Positions 7,223 to 11,173 of a stretch of 11,173 nt of DNA are shown one piece after another. The DNA comes from Terfezia claveryi (Eukaryota; Ascomycota; Pezizomycetes; Pezizales; Pezizaceae): contig WHUX01000777.1 in assembly GCA_015179025.1 (NCBI GenBank), forward strand, positions 1 through 11,173, read 5' to 3'. The notes under the pieces were generated by a model. It saw nothing but the letters and a program-made list of their open reading frames with translations, was not told where the DNA came from and searched no databases. The position numbers and the translations under genes are program-made. How positions within the stretch are numbered: position 1 is the stretch's first letter; each line of letters begins with the position of its first letter.

Positions 7223-7761
7223 ATTAGTACAAGCTAATTTCCATATATGAGGACTAACTGGCACTGTGAGGGCTTCTTAGTTGGGCGTTCGGCATCTGCT
7301 GGGAGAGCTCCGGGGTTCGATATTAGGTTGGAAATTTCGGTTAATTTCTAGGTTAAAATCTGAGAGAGCAGCAGGGTTAGATGGTGAACTGTGATATCTG
7401 GTTGATGGTAGGTGAGTCCCATGGTAGAGACTACGTTAGATACTAGGTTCGATATGCATTCAATGCTGGCTGGTTCAATGGTGGGTTCAACACTGGGTTT
7501 AATACTAAGTTCATCTCTACGAGGGTTGTGCTAACCAGACTAGTTAATACTTAGACTCTGCTTAGATACTTAGATTGAACACCAGTTGGATATTGGGTTT
7601 GGCTTTGGTTGGTTACTAAGTTGGATAGTAGGTTCAAGTTGGAAGCCGGAAAAGCAATTTGGGAAGATGCTGAGACAATCTCTAGGTTGAATACTGATTT
7701 AGGTGCTAGTAAGCTTCTGAGTTGGAGGCGAGTGCAGCAGGGTTTTACTCTGGATTAACTA
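7223..7761 (+). repeat. G+T-rich degenerate short-repeat spacer
   Basis: From about 7320 to 7710 the plus strand carries many variants of a 13-17 nt phrase close to TAGGTTSAATACTRGGTT, such as TTAGATACTAGGTTCGATAT, GGTTCAATGGTGGGTTCAAC, TTGGATATTGGGTTTGG and TCTAGGTTGAATACTG. The strand bias is strong, with GGTT common on plus and AACC rare. No ORF of note is present. GAGGGTTGTGCTAACCAGAC (7521-7540) closely resembles the reverse complement of 8442-8465, just outside the right arm. The array looks like an old, diverged minisatellite. Confidence 0.65.
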
Positions 7762-8390
7762 TAACATATGGTTGCTTTGAGGACTGAAACCCCTTGAGGA
7801 GCTGGGATATCCCCCCTACCGAAGGGACTATTGAAGCCCAAGAGGGGGAGTATCAGTGCTTCTAGTTCTATTGGAGACCTTACCATAGTGGTTAAGGATG
7901 CCAGGAAGGCGGCTTTGGAAGGAGGTGGTTTGAGTGGGGCATAAGTGGGGACGATTTTGTTAATTAAATAAGAATTCTCGGAATTACTTATTTTTCAGAG
8001 AGATGTGCCTCTCGTTCTAACCATACCCTGGCACCATATATTAGGCTTCTGCTACAAGAGCTATTCTAACATAGATATAGACCCTTAGTTGAGCTCTCCA
8101 TAGTATCTATTTACTTGTTGGCAAGTTGCTCGGCCTAAGGGTAGGGTAGAGGGGAAGAGGGGGGTCATCGGGGAGGTCATATTAGAAGGTATGTTATTTG
8201 GCATGGAGTAAATTTTGCCGAGATGTGAGGGCAACCACCTTGTAGAGCGTAGTTGTTTCTATAGTTACGTATCAAGCCGTAACAAGCTTCTCATCATAGC
8301 TCCTGCTATATCATAAATTGTGGCTGGAGACACTTGGCTACAGGGGTGTTCGTTAGCCCATCCCTGTTCGTTAATAGGTACTAGAGGGTA
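7762..8390 (-). repeat. Right arm of the large inverted repeat
   Basis: It is the inverted partner of 6608-7222. Relative to the left arm it carries an extra ~17 bp near 7785 (around GACTGAAACCCC) and scattered substitutions. The conserved 42-codon frame reads PINEQGWANEHPCSQVSP on the minus strand and ends at the TAA near 8265. Upstream it could extend to an ATG at 8468 through unique flanking sequence, but nothing suggests it is translated. Confidence 0.85.
7966..7993. repeat. Hairpin inside the right arm
   Basis: It is the exact counterpart of the hairpin at 7005-7032 (AAATAAGAATTC, loop, GAATTACTTATTT), with the same bulged base. Confidence 0.7.
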
Positions 8391-8696
8391 TATGGTTCCC
8401 TTCGGAGAAACGAAAGGAGAAACGAAAAGCAACCTCTGGCTTAGTCTGGTTGGCGCAACACCCTCCACACCCTCTGGCTTGATCTAGGAGTAAACTTATA
8501 TGTCACAAGGTCTCCATGGCATCAATCTAAAAATCATTGCTAACAGAGCAGGTAAAAATGCATCGTACGATTTTGAAGTAAGACGCTGGTATCGCATGAG
8601 GTCATAGGCCCACAGGGTTCCCATAAAATTATATTTTCAGAGTTTGGTAGTGACTGGATTTAGTGGATACTGTTTCGCCCCCATTGTCTGTAGGTT
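8391..8696. other. Flank of the inverted repeat with short duplications
   Basis: GGAGAAACGAAA is duplicated in tandem (8404-8415, 8416-8427). CCTCTGGCTT occurs at 8433-8442 and 8471-8480. The segment 8442-8465 is an inverted near-match of 7521-7542 in the spacer. No gene is evident. A 72-codon plus frame beginning at 8644 overlaps the antisense gene relic and is not called. Confidence 0.5.
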
Positions 8697-9210
8697 TATC
8701 ACTTTACAGAGGTTGTTGAACCATTTAGAGGATCAACCTTTGACCACTGGTTCTGGGATTCCTGTCTGGGCTGCTTGGTATTTGATACTGGATAGTGTGG
8801 TGAAGATACACAGAATAAGTGGGGATGCATATAAAGAAAATAGAGACCAGATAACAGGTTAATGACTTTCTACCTACAATGCTGAACCCGGCAATGACCT
8901 TGACCTGCACAAATTCTGCTTGCTGCGTGATAGATATTTCATCCACAAATTGGCCCCGGGAGATTTCGACAGTTACAGAATGCCTCACAAGCCTTTCGAG
9001 TTTATAAAGTGAGCGGCGGTGGGCTGTATGTGAAGATGACAATCAGTTTCCGAATCTACTTCAGGCTAAATATTTGAGCGAAGGATGGGAATGAGGGGTA
9101 GAATAACCCACATACGGATGAAATGGAAATAATCACTGGAACGCACGCAGATAAGAGGGTTCCGTTTAGAAGTGATCATACCAGTGCCATCATTCATAAG
9201 ACCTCAAAAC
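8697..9210 (-). pseudogene. Diverged partial copy of the 9223-10067 gene
   Basis: Nucleotide similarity to the neighbouring copy is clear at two places. GCTTGCTGCGTGATAGATAT (8919-8938) matches GTTTGCTGCTTGATAAATAT (9538-9557), and GTGAGCGGCGGTGGGCTGTA (9009-9028) matches GTGAGCGGGGGTGGACTGAT (9641-9660). Weaker similarity continues to GGTTGATCC...GGTTC near 8735. On the minus strand a readable part is SRGQFVDEISITQQAEFVQV. The residues corresponding to the sister's THAAITELRALDGV are destroyed by substitutions and frame changes (CTCACTTTATAA here). No promoter or start is recognisable. It is interpreted as the older, dead member of a tandem duplication. Confidence 0.5.
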
Positions 9211-9655
9211 GCTATTCACAAATTAACCAATGCTTGAGGAAGCGTCTTCGGCAACGAGAGCGGGGATTTCATGCATGAATACGAGTTTCATCCTAAATTC
9301 GGTGGTATTGTCGGTTCGCATATAGTAACATCGGAACATGTAGGCGAAGAACCTCTCAAGTGGGTCAAACTGCGAGTTTATCACTTTGAAGTAAAGTACG
9401 AATACATTTGATAAAGACTTCCACAACAATTTCGACGACACCACAGGGTCTTGAACACTTGGCTTTAATATTCATATGGTGTACGTTGGCTTGCACATGC
9501 ACTATAGTTGACGCAACGTGCTACCGCAAATTCTTGGTTTGCTGCTTGATAAATATTTCACAAAGACAACCCCCAATCATTCCTCAATAACTTTAACATT
9601 TACGCCGTCAAGTGCTCTGAGTTCAGTGATGGCGGCATGCGTGAGCGGGGGTGGA

Positions 9656-9800
9656 CTGATGTCAAGATGATAACAGTCAGCTTCCGAATTAAATAGGGAT
9701 TCACATATAAACATTAAAAAAGAAAAGGGAGAAACAAGAATTAAAGTGAGCAGGTAAAGGGGCCATTTTAAACAATGTGAATGAACATAGGAACACTCAC
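9656..9800 (-). other. Putative intron 2 of the 9223-10067 gene
   Basis: The donor GTGAGT follows LPPI plus TA of a split Tyr codon. A GCTGACTG branch-like site and the acceptor GACATCAG give 145 bp. This is longer than its neighbours, but it restores the frame into PPPLTHAAITEL. Confidence 0.55.
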
Positions 9801-9973
9801 TAGTAAATGGGTGGGAGAGATTTAGTCATAATGAACCCGTCGGTACCAGTGTCCTCCTTGATCAGTTTTAAAACACTATCCAGGGTATTAGAGTGATATC
9901 TCGGTCTGCGAGGGGGTGGCACTGTAGGCTTACGTCTCCCTATGCTTCTCATACCAGCTGGAGAGAAAGTTAC

Positions 9974-10043
9974 CTATGCAGAACAGGTGTTAGAAATTGG
10001 TAAAAAGATGCCGAGTTGAGCTTGAAAAGGAATGTCGACATAC
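9974..10043 (-). other. Putative intron 1 of the 9223-10067 gene
   Basis: Donor GTATGT, branch CTAAC and acceptor GCATAG enclose 70 bp, phase 0. The alternative acceptor CTCTCCAG 17 bases downstream leads straight into a TGA, so the first is preferred. Confidence 0.65.
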
Positions 10044-10175
10044 GTTTGTTTTCTTTCGGTCTGTCATTGTGCAGGACTTTGGGTAGTGAGGTATGAATAG
10101 ATGGATATGTAGAATTATGAGTTGGAAGCTGGTGGTGCATGAGTAGTTCGCCATTAACAGTGGAGTCAGGACGGC

Positions 10176-10182
10176 TTTTATA
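10176..10182 (-). promoter_or_regulatory. TATA box of the 9223-10067 gene
   Basis: GGGTATAAAAGCC on the minus strand is a perfect TATA consensus, about 110 bp upstream of the ATG at 10067. It leaves room for an ~80-nt leader if transcription starts about 30 bp downstream. Confidence 0.6.
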
Positions 10183-10183
10183 C

Positions 10184-10481
10184 CCACAGACGGAGGGCAA
10201 AGCCAGGGCCGAATAAAATTAAATTCCAGATTGGATACGAATTCAGTCTAAGTGTACGGTTGCAGCACAGGATCTGCGCGATTACCGTAATATCAAGTGC
10301 GAGATGCTTGTGGATTAGGAATAAACCTGCATGGGCCGCATAGGAGAAACAACTTTTTTTTTTTTTTAATTTAAAAAAACAAGGAAACACTGCATTGTGT
10401 ATTGTTAGAATGCCGTGCATGTCACATGCCATTCCGCCCATAGGTAACTATAGGTACCACAAGACAAAGCTCATTCAGTAT
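10184..10481. other. AT-rich intergenic sequence with T14/A7 tract
   Basis: No gene is seen. T14, AA, TTT and A7 at 10354-10379 form a nearly palindromic homopolymer tract, possibly a nucleosome-free promoter element for the minus-strand gene or a retroposon tail. Confidence 0.5.
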
Positions 10482-10540
10482 ATATGGCGTGCACCTAAAA
10501 TATGGCATGCTTCTAAACATATATGGCGTGCTCCACATTT
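10482..10540. repeat. Three copies of ATATGGCGTGC unit
   Basis: TATATGGCGTGCACCTAAA (10481), ATATGGCATGCTTCTAAAC (about 10500) and ATATGGCGTGCTCCACATT (10521) are spaced 18-21 bp apart. The 11-base core also appears at 6398-6408. Confidence 0.6.
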
Positions 10541-11118
10541 ATGTCCTTTAGATGTCCATACAAGTATTTACATATATCTAGTTCATTTCCTACAAGATAG
10601 AATGATTACATCTCTATGAGCTTATAGCTTAATACAAAGCTCTCCTCACTCTACACTGTTCACAACGCTTCACATATTGATATTTGTATATTCCTTTACT
10701 GGACTCACTGCTCACTCTGCTCACCTATTTTCATATGTATATGGCTGAGGATGCATATTGTGCGTATGGTTTATCAAGCTTAGATATACATAGAAGGGCG
10801 TTTGTACGGCCTGTGATCCCAAAAAGTCAATGCGATAATTTTATTGGTTCACATGATTAATTATCTACCATCGCATTCACCATGATGTTCAGGCAATAAC
10901 TGACCATGAACTGGCAGGACACACCACTGGATTGCACCGCGTTTCCCAATATGGACGTACTTTTACACGGAGGGGCACTACAGCGAAGTCTCGTTATACG
11001 AAACTGTGCCCCGGCCCCGCCGGAATGTGTATGGGAGAATAAGAACCTCTCGCTATTAGCAGGTTTCTTGAGTCTTTGCGTAGTAATACATACAGTTTCT
11101 TATATCGAGGTTATGTTT
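10541..11118. other. No convincing gene
   Basis: The sequence is AT-rich to about 10900. An 82-codon plus-strand frame (10906-11154, starting MNWQDTPLDC) has one hydrophobic stretch and no upstream promoter signal. Its 3' end overlaps a segment whose homologue elsewhere is read in a different frame, so it is not called as a gene. Confidence 0.4.
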
Positions 11119-11158
11119 GGTTGCTGGAGCCGCGTATGTTACCCCGCATTTTAAATTC
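11119..11158 (+). repeat. Inverted copy of 5429-5470
   Basis: GGTTGCTGGAGCCGCGTATG (11119-11138) and the following TTACCCCGCATTT match the reverse complement of 5429-5470 with few mismatches and a one-base indel in the C run. Plus-strand reading LLEPRMLP parallels minus-strand LLEPHMLP at the other site. It probably continues beyond the window as another copy of that repeated gene or element. Confidence 0.65.
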
Positions 11159-11173
11159 ATTGATGATGTGAGG

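Larger units (their letters stand above)
6608..8390. mobile_element. Large inverted-repeat (foldback-like) element
   Basis: Two long arms in inverted orientation, 6608-7222 and 7762-8390, flank a ~540-bp spacer of a different character. The outermost matched bases are TACCCTCTAG (6608) and CTAGAGGGTA (ending 8390). Arm identity is about 92% by eye, with most differences being transitions. No transposase was found in arms or spacer, and no convincing target-site duplication abuts the ends. The architecture fits a non-autonomous foldback or long-TIR DNA element, or an inverted duplication of a dispersed repeat. Classification as mobile is an inference. Confidence 0.6.
9223..10067 (-). pseudogene. 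Unrecognised spliced gene; 5' half intact, 3' half broken
   Basis: A TATA box (10176-10182) lies about 110 bp upstream of ATG 10067. Exon 1 encodes MTDRKKTN. Intron 1 (10043-9974) has GTATGT, a TTCTAACAC branch and GCATAG. Exon 2 (9973-9801) encodes VTFSPAGMRSIGRRKPTVPP, then NTLDSVLKLIKEDTGTDGFI. Intron 2 (9800-9656) has GTGAGT, CTGAC and CATCAG. Exon 3 encodes PPPLTHAAITELRALDGVNV and KVIEE before TGA 9579-9577, giving about 91 residues. Coding-like sequence continues downstream in changing frames: EIFIKQQTKNLR, then STIVHVQANVHHMNIKAKCS and VVEIVVEVFIKCIRTLLQSD, then FDPLERFFAYMFRCYYMRTD to TAA at 9223. The partial copy at 8697-9210 shows similarity across this same part. The gene was therefore probably longer and is truncated. 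The N-terminus is basic and Pro/Arg-rich. No domain was recognised. Confidence 0.5.

Noticed and set aside
6598..8400. Target-site duplication flanking the inverted repeat
   Set aside because: Bases outside the arms (GGGGCC on the left, TATGGTTCCC on the right) do not form a direct repeat; no duplication could be supported.
8265..8468. 67-codon minus-strand ORF at the edge of the right arm
   Set aside because: Only the arm part is shared with the left arm and the N-terminus comes from a 12-bp tandem duplication (FVSP repeats). There is no promoter or recognisable motif; it is kept only as an observation.
8644..8862. 72-codon plus-strand ORF
   Set aside because: It is antisense to the gene remnant that shows similarity to the copy at 9223-9700, so it is probably a shadow.
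11..10540. CRISPR array or prokaryotic operon
   Set aside because: The repeats have no regular spacers, and introns and pol III tRNA features show a eukaryotic nuclear sequence.
10906..11154. 82-codon plus-strand ORF with a hydrophobic stretch
   Set aside because: Its end overlaps the repeat matched at 5429-5470, where the protein-like frame is different. No promoter or splice support was found.

Overview
The window looks like repeat-rich nuclear DNA from a filamentous ascomycete. The evidence is an intron-containing tRNA-Phe, several introns of about 50-90 bp with fungal-type donors (GTATGT, GTCAGT), CTAAC/CTGAC branch points and pyrimidine-rich or CAG acceptors, a threonine-rich secreted protein with Kex2-type KR sites, and mutation patterns that could be RIP. 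A truffle-like (Pezizomycetes) source is possible but is only a guess.

Layout. 1-1640: non-coding repeats. These are three copies of an 86-92 bp unit with hairpin arms, a short inverted repeat, a 34-bp minisatellite, and two diverged copies of a ~120-bp repeat. 1815-2929 (+): a gene for a secreted, Thr-rich, cysteine-containing protein ending in an apple/PAN-like module, broken by four apparent frameshifts. 3088-4453 (-): an unrecognised multi-exon gene that can be followed through coherent peptide frames but carries nonsense codons and frame breaks. 4737-4796: a cluster of TGACG/CGTCA and TCACGTGA motifs upstream of that gene. 5085-5470 (-): weaker coding remnants, part of which recurs inverted at the right edge (11119-11158). 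5829-5915: tRNA-Phe(GAA). 6217-6295 (-): tRNA-Cys(GCA)-like gene with structural defects. 6608-8390: a large inverted repeat with two ~615-630 bp arms, about 92% identical by eye, around a ~540-bp G+T-rich spacer of degenerate short repeats. 8697-10067 (-): two diverged tandem copies of one unrecognised gene. The distal copy still has a TATA box, start codon and two plausible introns. 10200-11173: AT-rich DNA with short repeats and no convincing gene.

There is no operon-like organisation. Only the tRNA-Phe gene is clearly intact. The protein genes are all decayed or mis-sequenced to some degree, and repeats dominate. The most distinctive structure is the large inverted repeat, a foldback-like element that could extrude a cruciform or, if transcribed, form a long double-stranded RNA. 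All gene models were assembled by eye from frame continuity and splice motifs. No database search was possible.
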